Source: Symsagittifera roscoffensis
Taxonomy: Eukaryota; Xenacoelomorpha; Acoela; Convolutidae
Reading direction: 5' to 3'
Assembly: GCF_963678635.1 (NCBI RefSeq)
Contig: NC_087065.1
Span: 68,388,956-68,452,955 of the forward strand
DNA length: 64,000 nucleotides
Numbering within the stretch: position 1 is the first letter of the stretch; each line of letters opens with the position of its first letter. A program made the position numbers and the translations under genes. Positions 49,816 to 61,400 of the stretch are shown here, one piece after another. Below the pieces are notes generated by a model. That model did not search any database. It was not told the DNA's origin and saw only the letters and a list, made by a program, of their open reading frames with translations.

Positions 49816-51450
49816 GGTAATATGATTTCGATATTTAACTAATAAATTTAAAACAACACCAACCATTATTATGCAATGTTTTCTCTTTTTCTTTATAGGC
49901 ACAATCATCGATCATCTACAAATAAAAACGCAAAATAAAAAACAGAAACTCTTTTTCAAAATCATTCATTTTTATTAACAATAATTGAAGCAATTAAATT
50001 AACCCGTACAAAGCAGTAAAATAATTTATACATTCTTTTCCCCAAAGCAGTAAATATTCATAAACTGAAAATAAAATAATCATTTCAACCCCCAAATCAA
50101 GCAAAAAAATTTCTAATTTCAAAAGTAGTAAATTAATACAAATTGTTCATAAATTGCAGAATAGCAGTACTAACCTTTCTAAAGGCTTCTTTATATACTC
50201 TTGCCTACATATTCTATCCAAATTTGCACTGCTCACCCACAAAGAATTGTTTAAAATAATAAATTTGAGTTTCAACTTACACTGATAACAACTTTAACAA
50301 ATTTCACACGTTTCAAATTTTCCTTTAACCCGGTTGGAAAGGAATTATAAAATAATCCAAACTAACCAACGCAAGCTTACTAAACACCATAAACCACAAC
50401 CTAACAGCATGACTAAGAAAAGAAAACCCACGGTACCCCAACTGGAATAACACCAGCTTAAGAACCGGATAAATTATTCTTCTAAAGACTACTTTTAAGT
50501 CCGAACATAAAAGAAAAAAACACTAAAAAATCGAAAGACCAAACCAAAACAAACAATTTGATTTTTGAAAAGAAGACAAAACCAAGACAACAAAAGAAAA
50601 CACTGGAAATAAGAAATAGCATGAAAAGTTGAACTAACACAGGACCCTCCAAAAAGAGACCACAAAATTATACCCTCACTTCTGGCCTAACCCACCAGAA
50701 GAGGACGTCCTGAGCATGCTCTATAGCCGGCCTCACCCACCGCGCTACAACCACGCTTTGTGACACACAAGACACTATTTTTGACGAGAGTTACTCAAGT
50801 GTGAGTAGCTCTTAAAAATAACCGAACTAAATAATAACGTTTTTATGATAAAAACTAATATAAAGATCATAACTAAAAAATAGGACTAACAAAGATTTAT
50901 ATAAATAAATGATATAATGCAGTATGTAGATTACAAACATCCCAAAGACGAGCATCAAGGAATCTGACAACCCAGTCACACTCCAACTACGGAATGGCAA
51001 AGCCCACCTGACATGCTGCCTACAGTCACTACACTCAATGGATTTAAAGTACGACTTGGCATCGCAGCAAAGGAAATCCATTGCAACCGAACAATGGCCA
51101 TCTCGATGTTCAAATATAAGTACAGATCCAAGTCACCAGGCATTGCATCCAAGCTCAAACTTCTCGCCACTCCCAAACGAGACCGAAACACAATTCTCAA
51201 CAAAATAAGAACACACGACCATAACAAAACATTCTGGAATCAGATTGACTTCCAGAGACAATAGCAACAATTGGCGGTCACAGTCATTGTTGAATGACAC
51301 ACTGATGTCTACGATTCCAGCTTCCTGGAGCTTTCTTATACAAGAACGGAATAGAAATGATACTCGCGACATATAAACGAACTTCATCCATCCTCCATCG
51401 CAGATGAATATAAGAGAACCAAAGCTAAAACTCTCTAAACCCCGGATGGG
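49816..51450 (+). other. long 3' non-coding region of element B
   Basis: Matches 9937-11547 of A. The conserved block is at 50684-50763. The region matching the small A ORF (about 50996-51200) has an early stop here. It ends CCCCGGATGGG at the LTR. Confidence 0.5.
50684..50763 (+). promoter_or_regulatory. conserved 3'-region block (element B)
   Basis: Two GGCCTMACCCACC copies with AGCATGCT between them, nearly identical to 10558-10636 on the other strand. Confidence 0.45.
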
Positions 51451-51829
51451 TGGAATCGGATCTAAACTAGTATTTATAATTGGTTAATATTATGATATTT
51501 TATCTTTATAAAATATTAAATACTAACCAATCAAATTCCATAAAACTAACAACCTATTTATTTGTAAAGTGTTGAAACTACTTGTAGTTTCAACACCAGA
51601 GCAATTTGAATTAAACTTAGAATACAGTTTTTCTCATTTTGGAACTAACTCGCGTAAACCGGTGTACACTAGATCTATTGAGACTAGGAGATAAAAGAAA
51701 AAGATTAAGATCGGTATTAGACAAAGAAGTTGCACGAATCTATCCGGCCGAAAATAAGATAGCGTGACGAGCAGACGGTGTACCTTATCTGAAATTACTC
51801 TATGAGCACACCAGCTAATACATAACTCA
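51451..51829 (+). repeat. element B 3' LTR (379 bp)
   Basis: Starts TGGAATCGG, ends ATAACTCA. Retains the full palindrome at 51569-51596, with a stem that differs from A and C by paired changes. Confidence 0.8.
51569..51596. promoter_or_regulatory. LTR palindrome (element B, 3' LTR)
   Basis: GTGTTGAAACTAC, two bases, then its complement. Compared with C, both stem differences (C to T and T to C) are matched on the other arm. Confidence 0.6.
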
Positions 51830-52056
51830 ATCAGATAACGTTCGTAAATTTTTCAATTTTTTCTGAAGTTTGAAACCTTTTTCTAAGTAAAATGAAGAAT
51901 CCCTAGCTTCCATTTTTTGCAGTTTTTTGCTTAGCCTAACAATTTCGAGTAAAAGACCTGTGTATAGTATAGTCTTTATTTTATCGTGTTGTCGTATATG
52001 TTTTTTGGCAAGGATGATCTTCTGATACTGACGAACTAATTGTTTTCTTGGGGTCT
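51830..52056 (-). other. possible host exon interrupted by element B
   Basis: On the minus strand a frame follows a candidate acceptor (GTTTTAG, ending at 52057) and reads about 75 charged, helix-like residues (RKQLVRQYQKIILAKKH and LEIVRLSKKLQKMEAR) until a stop supplied by the LTR end. A coiled-coil-like piece of a host gene is possible. Chance is also possible. Confidence 0.25.
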
Positions 52057-52390
52057 CTAAAACAAGCCGCAAGCCTACTGGTGACAACTCGAAACGGTGC
52101 TATGCATTTTAATGAACTATCAAATTCATTAAAATATTTATTTTAGCATGTATTTTCCCAGTCTTTTAAATGACACGATCTTTTTATTGCCAAACTTAAG
52201 TGCCAACAATATTTAATTATAATCTTAAGACTTATATTGATTTCTAAAAAAAACTCATCTTATTAGAAGGGTGCCCGCGTCCAAGTTTAGGCGTAAGTAA
52301 TCGATTATAACGGATTATTGTGATGATTTTTTAACGGTTATTTATAATTGATTATAATTACCAAAGTTAGGTCGTTAAAGGCGCGTCCAG

Positions 52391-52480
52391 ACAATTCGGC
52401 CACAGACAATTCAGCCGATTTGAAATTCAGACAATTCAGCCAAAATTATGCAGACAATTCAGCCAAAGACAATTCAGCCA
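52391..52480 (+). repeat. cluster of ACAATTCAGCC repeats
   Basis: Five copies of ACAATTC(A/G)GCC within about 90 bp at irregular spacing (starting about 52391, 52406, 52431, 52454, 52469). It resembles the internally repetitive end of a DNA transposon, but no inverted partner was found. Confidence 0.5.
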
Positions 52481-52681
52481 ATAACTTTGAAACAGAGCCA
52501 AAACACAACAGTAACAACAGTAAGAACAGTAAGCTCTCAGGAAAAAAAACATCACAACAGTGAAACTTCAGTAAAACCAAATTTGAATAAGTTCTAAAAA
52601 AGAACTTATATTCTCTAGAAGAGAAAATACATGCTGAAGAAAACAATTTAACCCAAAAGCGTAATATTGTTCTAAAATATT

Positions 52682-52903
52682 GGCTCTTTTCCAGTTCCCC
52701 CCCCTTTCAAAATAACGAGTTTTATATTTGTTTTACGTGTTATTACGGCTAAATGCGTGATGTTACGCTGTAAAGTATGAAGAACAAATCTGTTCAGAAT
52801 TGTCGATTTGTTCACTACGCCAAATTTCATTGCATTGTGACTACGTTAAATAGACTTTTCAAAATTGAATTTGAAAGGGGGGGGGGGAAACTGGAAAAGA
52901 GCC
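52682..52903. mobile_element. 222-bp MITE with 8-bp target duplication
   Basis: The left end GGCTCTTTTCCAGTT, C-run, TTTCAAA is mirrored at the right end (TTTGAAA, G-run, AAACTGGAAAAGAGCC), about 30 bp of inverted repeat. Both sides carry AAAATATT (52674-52681 and 52904-52911). An 8-bp duplication fits a hAT-type MITE. No coding capacity. Confidence 0.75.
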
Positions 52904-52911
52904 AAAATATT

Positions 52912-53275
52912 TCCAACGCCTATAGTAATCTCAACTTGGCAATATAATCTCAAATATTTCCAACCCCTAACAATCTTAACTCGATGATATAATTTTTACT
53001 TTGAAATTTAGTAGGGGCAGGCGCAGTGGATTCTTGGATCCCGTTGTCTGTCCTCTCCAATTCTCGGTTTTTGATGTTTTGATGCTCTGATTTTATGTTT
53101 ATTTATTTTGGAGAAATTTATTCTTTCTTTCTGTCTTATATGCCTAAAACAATACGCATATTTACGAGTGGAGAAAGATAATTTCATCTTTTGAATTAAA
53201 CTACAAAACTCTTAGCAACAGATGGAAAGACCCCTGTGTTCGGCTAGCAGCGAACTGGTTTATCGCGTAGTCAAG
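52912..53275. other. host DNA left of element C
   Basis: No gene recognised. The four bases before the LTR are CAAG (53272-53275). The matching target duplication copy would lie outside the window. Confidence 0.4.
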
Positions 53276-53686
53276 TGGAACCTGATCTAAACTACATTTT
53301 ATGATTGGATAAATTAGATATTTTACCACTGTAAAGTATTTAATATTAACCAATCATGATCCATCTAACTAACAACCCACTTATTTGTAAGTGCTGAAAT
53401 TACTTGTAATTTCAGCACCAGAGAGATTTGAATTTAACTTAGAAATTAGTTGCCTCTCCAAGAGAACTTCAGCAGCCGCAATAAACCAGTATACCCTAGA
53501 TCTATTGAGCCTAGCAGAGACTAGTTAAACAACCTGAGACTAGAATAGTATAAGAGTAAGATTAGGATCGGTATTAGACTAAGAAGTTGCACGAATCTAT
53601 ACGGCCGAAAATAAGATAGCGTGACGAGCAGACGGTGTACCCTATCCGAAATTACTCTATGAGTTAAGACCATCGGTTATAACTCA
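53276..53686 (+). repeat. element C 5' LTR (411 bp)
   Basis: TGGAACCTG to AACTCA. Contains the palindrome at 53391-53418. Confidence 0.8.
53391..53418. promoter_or_regulatory. LTR palindrome (element C)
   Basis: GTGCTGAAATTAC, TT, then the exact complement. Same as A 3' except at the centre. Confidence 0.6.
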
Positions 53687-53688
53687 TC

Positions 53689-53711
53689 TGGTGCGACCAT
53701 AAGTCTCGAAC
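53689..53711 (+). promoter_or_regulatory. primer binding site of element C
   Basis: Two bases after the LTR: TGGTGCGACCATAAG followed by TCTCGAAC. The complement ends in CCA and includes GTTCGA as in a tRNA T-arm, suggesting pairing with up to 23 nt of a tRNA 3' end. The spacing is one base short of a standard tRNA. Confidence 0.7.
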
Positions 53712-53773
53712 AAGACCTTAATAGCTTAGAATTAACCAAAAATAGATTAGAATTTAGACAAAACATTTTTAAA

Positions 53774-54007
53774 ATGTTACACGACGATAATTTAATCGAA
53801 ATGTCTCTACGACTCAATAGATCAGAGCCAATATTCCGAACGATAATAGAACTACCCGGAATTGGAAGAAGACCTCGAACCAGAGACGACATACGACAAA
53901 GTAGAAACTTACCAAATAGTTATATGATAGTACGGCAAAAGCCAACACAAGCTTTTATATTTAGAATCTTATTAGCAATGAATTTAGATTTTCATTTGCA
54001 AACTTAA
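53774..54007 (+). CDS. ORF0 of element C: small basic protein (77 aa)
   Basis: Intact frame with ATG 62 nt after the primer binding site. Shares SLRLNRSEP, FRTI, ELPGIG, RDDIR, VRQKPTQ and the end AMNLDFHLQT with A. About a fifth of residues are basic. No signal peptide or membrane segment. Unrecognised. Confidence 0.6.
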   Translation: MLHDDNLIEMSLRLNRSEPIFRTIIELPGIGRRPRTRDDIRQSRNLPNSYMIVRQKPTQAFIFRILLAMNLDFHLQT

Positions 54008-54936
54008 ATCTTGAAGTCAATCTTCATATTCATTTCAGGCGCTAAACAAAAATATTAATATACAATAACGATTGATAAAAAAATCTCAGATCGTTTTTCT
54101 AAAATTCTGCAGTATTCTATAAAACATGTTTGGAAAATATTTATTGAAAATCAAAACAAAAATTAGTAGCATGACAATAAACTGTTAGTAATCATAAAAT
54201 CATCAGTTGTCCCAGCTTCATCACCTAAAACATAACAGCAATCATAAGCTCACTAATATCATTAAAACACTAAATCTTTTCTTAAATAAATTTAAACCAT
54301 TTTAAACTAAAATTCACTTAATTTTAAAATCAGATCATCAAGGCTTATCCTTGGATCTTAATTAATTTTCTATTTAATTAAATTTAAAAAACTTGATCAT
54401 CAAGGCCTATCCTTGGATCAAAAAGAACAAATTTGTTCTCCCCCACCCACTTAGCTAGTGTCTAACGACCTCAAACGTCGATTCACTATCCAACCCTTTC
54501 AAAAAACCCAAGACTAATAGAAATTTTTGAACAAAACTAATCATTCAAATTAGGATAAACAGTGAAGAACTTCGGTTATTCATCCTTCACTTGAACCCTG
54601 CTCTTACCAGACCCAGGATAAATCTTAGACTTAGTAAGTTTAAAATAGTATCTAACGAACTACTCGCGTTCTAATTATACCTGAACCTTGTGGATCGATT
54701 TACTATTCTCCAACCCTTGAACACAATCACTACCCCTAAGTAAGATTAAGTAAGTTAACACCTTAGCTTATACTAGCCACGAGAAATTAAAAAATCATTC
54801 TTCGGAATCTATATACTTTTCTCTCCAACCCTGAACAAATAGACCCAGGTTAAGCTAACCAAAAAATCGTAAGGACTAACAATTTAAGAAAATAGAAATC
54901 ATCTAACCACTTTTTGCATCCGTCATCCTAAACCTT
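54008..54936 (+). promoter_or_regulatory. conserved leader of element C with two hairpin repeats
   Basis: Hairpins at 54333-54357 and 54395-54419: GATC, two unpaired bases, CAAGG, a 5-nt loop, CCTTG, GATC. Candidate splice donor GTAAGT at 54750-54755. Possible roles are packaging, dimerisation or leader splicing. None is proven. Confidence 0.55.
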
Positions 54937-55404
54937 ATGTCAATTAAAAATCTAGGAAACAAACAAACAATCGTTTTGCACAACTGTGAAATAGATAACA
55001 AAAAATACGACCTTGTAATCACACCACACACACAAACAGTTGGATATATCAGAACAAAACGACAAACACTAAAACGGAAAATAATAACTAAACAAAGACA
55101 AATAACACGAAAAAGATTTTCCAAAAATAGAAACGCATTCTCAGAATCAGAAGTCAGCAATTTAGACGAACTTTATAAATTAAAAGAATCCATTGATAAA
55201 AATTGTCCTATTCACGATCAATTATATTTTTCCGACTCAGAAACAACTTCAAATTCATCAAAAAGAGGAAAAAGAAGAATAAAAAAGCAATATAAACACA
55301 AACCAGTACACTTGTATAAATGAAATCAACCAATTAGACACATCGATAATTACCTATTAACAGTCATTAAACGAAAAAATGAGCCAAACACACACTCCAA
55401 GTGA
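54937..55404 (+). pseudogene. ORF1 of element C: basic protein, one nonsense change
   Basis: ATG 54937, 128 codons open to TGA at 55321. A and B have Trp (TGG) there, and the frame then continues (QPIRHIDNYLLTVIKRKNE) to TGA 55402-55404, overlapping the gag ATG (55379). Full length would be about 155 residues. Lys/Arg-rich with an acidic Ser patch (YFSDSETTSNSS). Unrecognised. Confidence 0.6.
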
Positions 55405-58400
55405 AGATAGTCCAGACGATGACGATATCTACCCCTTCTTAGTAGATGCACCCGATAATTGAGGACAACATGATCTTTGCAAGAATTTCCTCCTAAATTT
55501 GTTTGAACCCGGAATAAGCCCATGTAAAACAGAGTTCCCAGATGTAAAAATAAAAAGACAGATTATTGATCACTATCTGAAAGATATATGTAACTTAACA
55601 CAACAATACGGAATCTACACCATAGAATTCAGCTCACCAAACCCGAATCACCGCAAATATGTAATTCAAACAGACGATCTTGATTTAGAATTTTCAAAAG
55701 TATTCTCAGAATATATAAAAAGCATACAATATCATAACTCACAAAGAGCAAACTCCATATTTACTAATGAAGTTTTTGCAATAATATATAGTTATATTTC
55801 AATATTAGAAAACGAAAACCCAATCCCGCATATCTCACCGAATGAGACATCCAAACATATAAAGGTACGACATGAAATCACACTATTTTCAACTTTTCTA
55901 CATATAATTAAAGAAAATTTCACTAAAGATGAAGTTTCACAACATACAAAACATGACTTACAAAAATTTTGGCATGGTTTATAATAGATTATTTCACACA
56001 TAATATAGATTTAATTTCACAAGCAAGAAAAAATTTCAGACCCCAAAATTCAAACGATGATACCGCCATCACAGAACAATCAGACTACGTTTGGGACCCC
56101 GAATGGTGTCATTATGCATTCATATTTATCCCACAATCAATCTCAAGTCAGGCAATAAGTACAATCTCTTATGTAAGAGATTATGTAAGGGTAATACCAT
56201 TATCCATTGATGCAACACCATTAAACTACAATACATTTTTACCCGATACGCGAAATAACAGTTTAAATTCGACTGTCATACACAATGAAAACCTTAATGG
56301 AACTAGGAACCTCACTCAACAAGATATTCAAACACCATCACACTTCATAAATGAACAAATTGTCCAAACAACAACTACACAACAAAGTATTTCACCAATA
56401 CGTCCAAATTTAACAGCACCAAGAAATACAAATACTTCACTAGCACAAGTAATCTTACAGTCAACCGTTAAACCTTCGGTTGCTCCAAAATATTCACAAA
56501 TGGATTATCAAACATATAGATCCATGACAATACCGTCAAAAACACGTAGAACGTTCACAAGAAACACTTTTGCGGAACGCAATTATAATTACGCACATTC
56601 ATCAAAAAAAAACTATCCCCCACGAAAAAATAATAACAATCAGATAAGATCTCGATATTGGGATAACCCAATGGCAACAACCAACTCAGTAAATTTTCAA
56701 ACTAATTCACATCCTCCACAGGATCGTAGTGAAAATTACCCATTCTTTCAACACAATAAAAATAAAAAACAAGCATCTCATCAAACGGATTATCTATCCT
56801 CTGATGATGATTATTTACAACCAGATATATTTGCACCATACACTCAAGAATATCGTGGACAAGGAGTGCAAAAACCGTATACATATCATAGAATTTTTTC
56901 TCCACACCCGACAGATACACAAAATCAACAACCAATACAAATGCAAAACCCAATTAATACACAATCTTTTCAACCAATTCAGCCACAAAACCCAATGATT
57001 ACACACTCGTATCAACCAACACAAATGCAAAATGAAATACCACTTCCATATTACCTTCAACAACACGAAATAACAAAAAATCAACTTTCAAATTTTTCAC
57101 AAATGCCAAATGCCGCAGAATCATTACAAATGACAATGAATCCATACCTTATGGGTGGATCATCAATAACATCAAACAAACCATTAATGGTATTCACAGG
57201 AACAGACCCTGAATATTCTGTAGAAGATTATTTAAATGCAGTAACAGCAAATTTAATTTTAAATATAGGACCTGAACCAATTAATACGCCACTACATCAA
57301 AATTGGATACATCGACGCACAGCGTTGATACAGACAACCTTAGACGGCGCAGCCCAAAAATGGTTTTCAGTATTGCCTATAGAAACAAAATCAAATTGGA
57401 AAAGATTTACACAAGAATTTTCTAAAATGTTTGACTCCGAAAGAAACAAACAACAACAAAGAGTCTAATGTAATGAAATACGCAGATTACCAAATGAAAC
57501 CATCAAACAATTAGCAGTACGTATCGAAACACTAGTTCGAAAAGCATATTCATTAAATACACACGACTATAAAAACACAAAAATGACAGAAATCTTAATG
57601 ATGACCTTAACACCTCAATTAAGGAAAATAGCAATAAAAAAGAGAGCATCCCATCCCTCCTCTATTTGAGAGCCCGATTTAGATTTTCGAAAACTAGTAG
57701 ACAAACTAGAGCAAGCGGAAATCACAATGAAACTTGAAGAAACAGAAAATCTGAAATTACAATATATTAACCGAATTGAAACAAATACCACAAATATCAA
57801 CAATATACAGGAATCAGATACAGACCTCGTTGAAAAAATCACTGAAATACTCAATATTTATGAAAAACACCCAAACTTTAAAGGCAAACCATCTTTCAAA
57901 AAATGGTGTAATTATTGCCGACGATACGGACATAGTATTTCTGAATGTAGACAAAAACAACAGGACAATCAAAACAAACCTCAAAAATATAAAGAACCAA
58001 ATAAATCATTCTATCAATACATGAAGAAAGACCAAAATTTACCAAACAAAAATGTATACAGCAACAACAGTTCAGGAAATCCACTTCCGAACAAAACCAA
58101 TTACACGAGAACCCAATCACCATATAACTCAAGTTATAGAGGAAGATCACCAGAACGAAGAAATACACAAAATTCGTCACAAAATCATTACAATAGACCA
58201 AATAGTCGAAATAACTACTCCAGATCAAATTCAAATACAACACAATTTGTTTCTAGATCTAATTCCCAATCAAGGAATAATTACTATCCAAACAATCAAT
58301 CACGAAACTCTTCATATAATCGAAATAGAAACTACTCCAATAATCGAAATAGAAGTTATTCAAACAACCGAAACCAGAATTACCCGAACAATCGATCAAG

Positions 58401-61400
58401 GAATAACTCATATAACAGATCAAACTATAACAGACCAAACAATAATTATCAAAACAGATCACGAAATAATTCACAAAATCGACATTCAAGTTATAATAAT
58501 CGTTATAGAAATTATTCCCAATCACCACACAGAAATAATAACCATTATAATAATTCTAACAATCGCCACAGAAGTAGTACACCTAAACATCAAAGACATA
58601 TTAATCAAGTACAATCAAATCCAGAAACAATATCAGACCCCCCAGGTATTGATGACACAGGAAATAACGAACTACAACTAAATCAAATAAACTGTGAAAC
58701 ATCAGATTCAGAAAGTGATACAGAAAACACTATCTCCATAAATATGATAGCAGTCGAGAATGACTACGAACCTATTATATATGAACAACCTTTTTCATCA
58801 CATATATATGAAAATCAATTAGAACTCCTTCACAATTATTATATTGAACCCATCCATTCCACACAAACGGCACCAGAAACTAACGAAATCAACACTACAA
58901 ATAAATCCAATGAAAATGATAAAACAAAATGCTTGAATACAAATCACATCTATCAAAATATACAAAAAGAACAACCCAAAGAAAAAATTTGGACAATACC
59001 ATTTCTTTTAGAAAGTCCAAGAAACAAAGAATTTCAACCACCAGATCTTGAAATTGATTTTTTAATTGATTCAGGAGCAGAATCAAACATAATAAACATT
59101 CCCACATGGAATGAGATAAAACCATTACACCCAAACCTAACACCTCATGAAACCTCCAGTAAACTAGCAACAGCACAAGGATCAACATTGGTAAACTATG
59201 GAAAAATTCAATTATTTCTTCTCCCCACAAGAACAATAGAGCAAAATAAATTTTTTAAATAAACCATTTAAACAAATATTTCATATCACTGATATTAAAC
59301 ACAATATCATTGGAATACCATTTATCTCTAAATATATACCAACAATCAACATTTTGAAAAGTAAAATACTAATCAAAGATAAATACACAAAAACAAAAGA
59401 CACATCCCTAACATTTTTTCAAAGATTAAACAAACAACCACCATTCTTTTCAAAATTTTATCCAATATATAACCAACAAAGAAAACACCTGAAACCACTA
59501 TCAGGAAACATATATAATTTTTCAATAAAACAAGTTCACCAATATGATAAAAAACAAAATAAACAACAACTCTATATGTCAGACTTTGAATTCAAACCTA
59601 TCCATAAATTTTTCAAAATCATAATTTCATCCATAAAATATTTGAAAAACTCGAATTCAGATATTATTTCGTTACATGTATACAATAATACACCCTATCA
59701 AGTAACATTACCTTTAGGACTTTTGGGATATTGCGAAATTAACGCTACGATATCACCAGTACACGAAAAAGCATACCGCGTAAATAATATACTCCAATTA
59801 TTAGATATTTGTCAATCCACAATTCTTAATGAAGAATTATCCATAAATAATATAATAAGTAATGAAAAAAGAAATACAGATTATTTCACAAAAACCCCAT
59901 ATTTCAAACCTACATTCAACATAAATAACTATACAGAGAATCAACAGAAATTTTTAACAATGTTTAACTTCCAACATTCACAAATAACACAAGACGAATT
60001 TGATAAGTTAGCCAAACAGCTAATAAAATATTCATCAGTCTATGCAACATCCAAATTTGATGTTGGCAAAATTAGTTCATCACTACATCTCCCATTAAAA
60101 CCTGACGCAGTTTTCAAAAAACAAAGAGCAAGTAAAGTACCAATTCATTTACACGATAAAGTGAACAGATTACTCGATATTTTAGAAGAATACAAAATTA
60201 CATCACCGGTAAACAAAGAAGAACAACCAAAAGGTAACACATTTATCAACCCTGTTATCATCCTAGCAAAAGGAGAATCATTAAAAATAGTTCTAGACGC
60301 TAGATATCTTAATTCACTAATAGACGAATCAAAATGCAATTGGCCTATTGAACCAATACAAGTTATTTTAACAAAAATAAACGGAAAATACTTTACAACC
60401 GCAGATATGAATAGTGCATATAATCAAATGCCACTAGATGAACAATCGCGACGCTTAACACAATTTGTTATCGGAAATCAGCAATATGAATTCAACCGCC
60501 TATTCTATGGAATATCCATAGGACCAGCAGCATTTTCAGCTTTTATGAGCAAAATTTTTAGACCACTAATACTCAAGAAAAACGCAATCACCTATTTAGA
60601 CGATGTTTTTATGCAATCACAGACAAAAGAAGAAATGTTTAATGTTTTAGAACACTATCACAAAATACTTCAGAACGAAAATCTGAAGGCCGCCCCCGAT
60701 AATTCACACTTCTTTTTAACACGAGTTAAATTCTTAGGACGCAATATAGAAAGAAAAACAATCACTCCATTAAAATCACGCATTGATGCTATTCAGAAGC
60801 TCCAACCACCAACAAACAAAAAGAAAATCCAAGAATTCCTTGGAATGTTAAATTTTTTAAGCAAATATGTCTATAAAATGCAATTATACCTAAGACCATT
60901 CTATAATATACTTAGACAACAGAATAATTTTGAATGGAACACAGAACATCAAGCACAATTTGAAGAAATTAAAAAACTCCTAACTGAACAAATTTCGAAT
61001 ACAATTCCAGATCCAAATCAACCATTCTATGCAATGTGCGATGCTTCGAATTTTGTCATCGGCGCAGCATTATTACAATCACACAATGGCACAAACAAAA
61101 TGAATCTTATATCAGCAAATTGTCGATTATTCACTCAAGCAGAGCTACGACTCTCAACTCTAATGAGAGAATGTACAGTCATAATATATACACTAACAGA
61201 ATATGAATTTCTGATACTTGGATCAAAACATCTAACAGTTCTATTCACAGATCACAAACCAATCATTTTTCTCTTTACACAAAAATCTAATCCAAATCAC
61301 CGAGTTTATAGATTTCAATTAATTCTAATGAAATTCCCAAACTTATATATAGTTTGGACAGCAGGAAAAAATCTTGCATTACCAGACACTTTAAGCCGAA

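Larger units (their letters stand above)
33383..51829 (+). mobile_element. element B: giant env-bearing Ty3/Gypsy LTR retroelement
   Basis: About 18.4 kb, same gene order as element A but a different subfamily with diverged LTRs. LTRs at 33383-33742 and 51451-51829 (TGGAA...CTCA), flanked by a perfect 4-bp duplication ATCA (33379-33382, 51830-51833). Four-bp duplications are common in the gypsy/errantivirus group. It is more decayed than C: RNase H is deleted, most genes are broken, and a 968-bp tandem duplication lies at the env/ORF-Z junction. It points away from A, so the two 5' LTRs are back to back. Confidence 0.85.

Noticed and set aside
55955-55985. Programmed frameshift in gag of element C at an A-run followed by T-run
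   Set aside because: B reads through this site in one frame. A and C differ only in the length of the A-run, so random slippage is simpler.
58052-58681. A 209-codon overlapping frame in the nucleocapsid region of C, with similar frames in B (37716-38120) and A
   Set aside because: The region consists of AAY, CGA and AGA repeats that stay open in a second frame by composition, giving Ile/Glu/Thr repeats. There is no independent evidence of coding.
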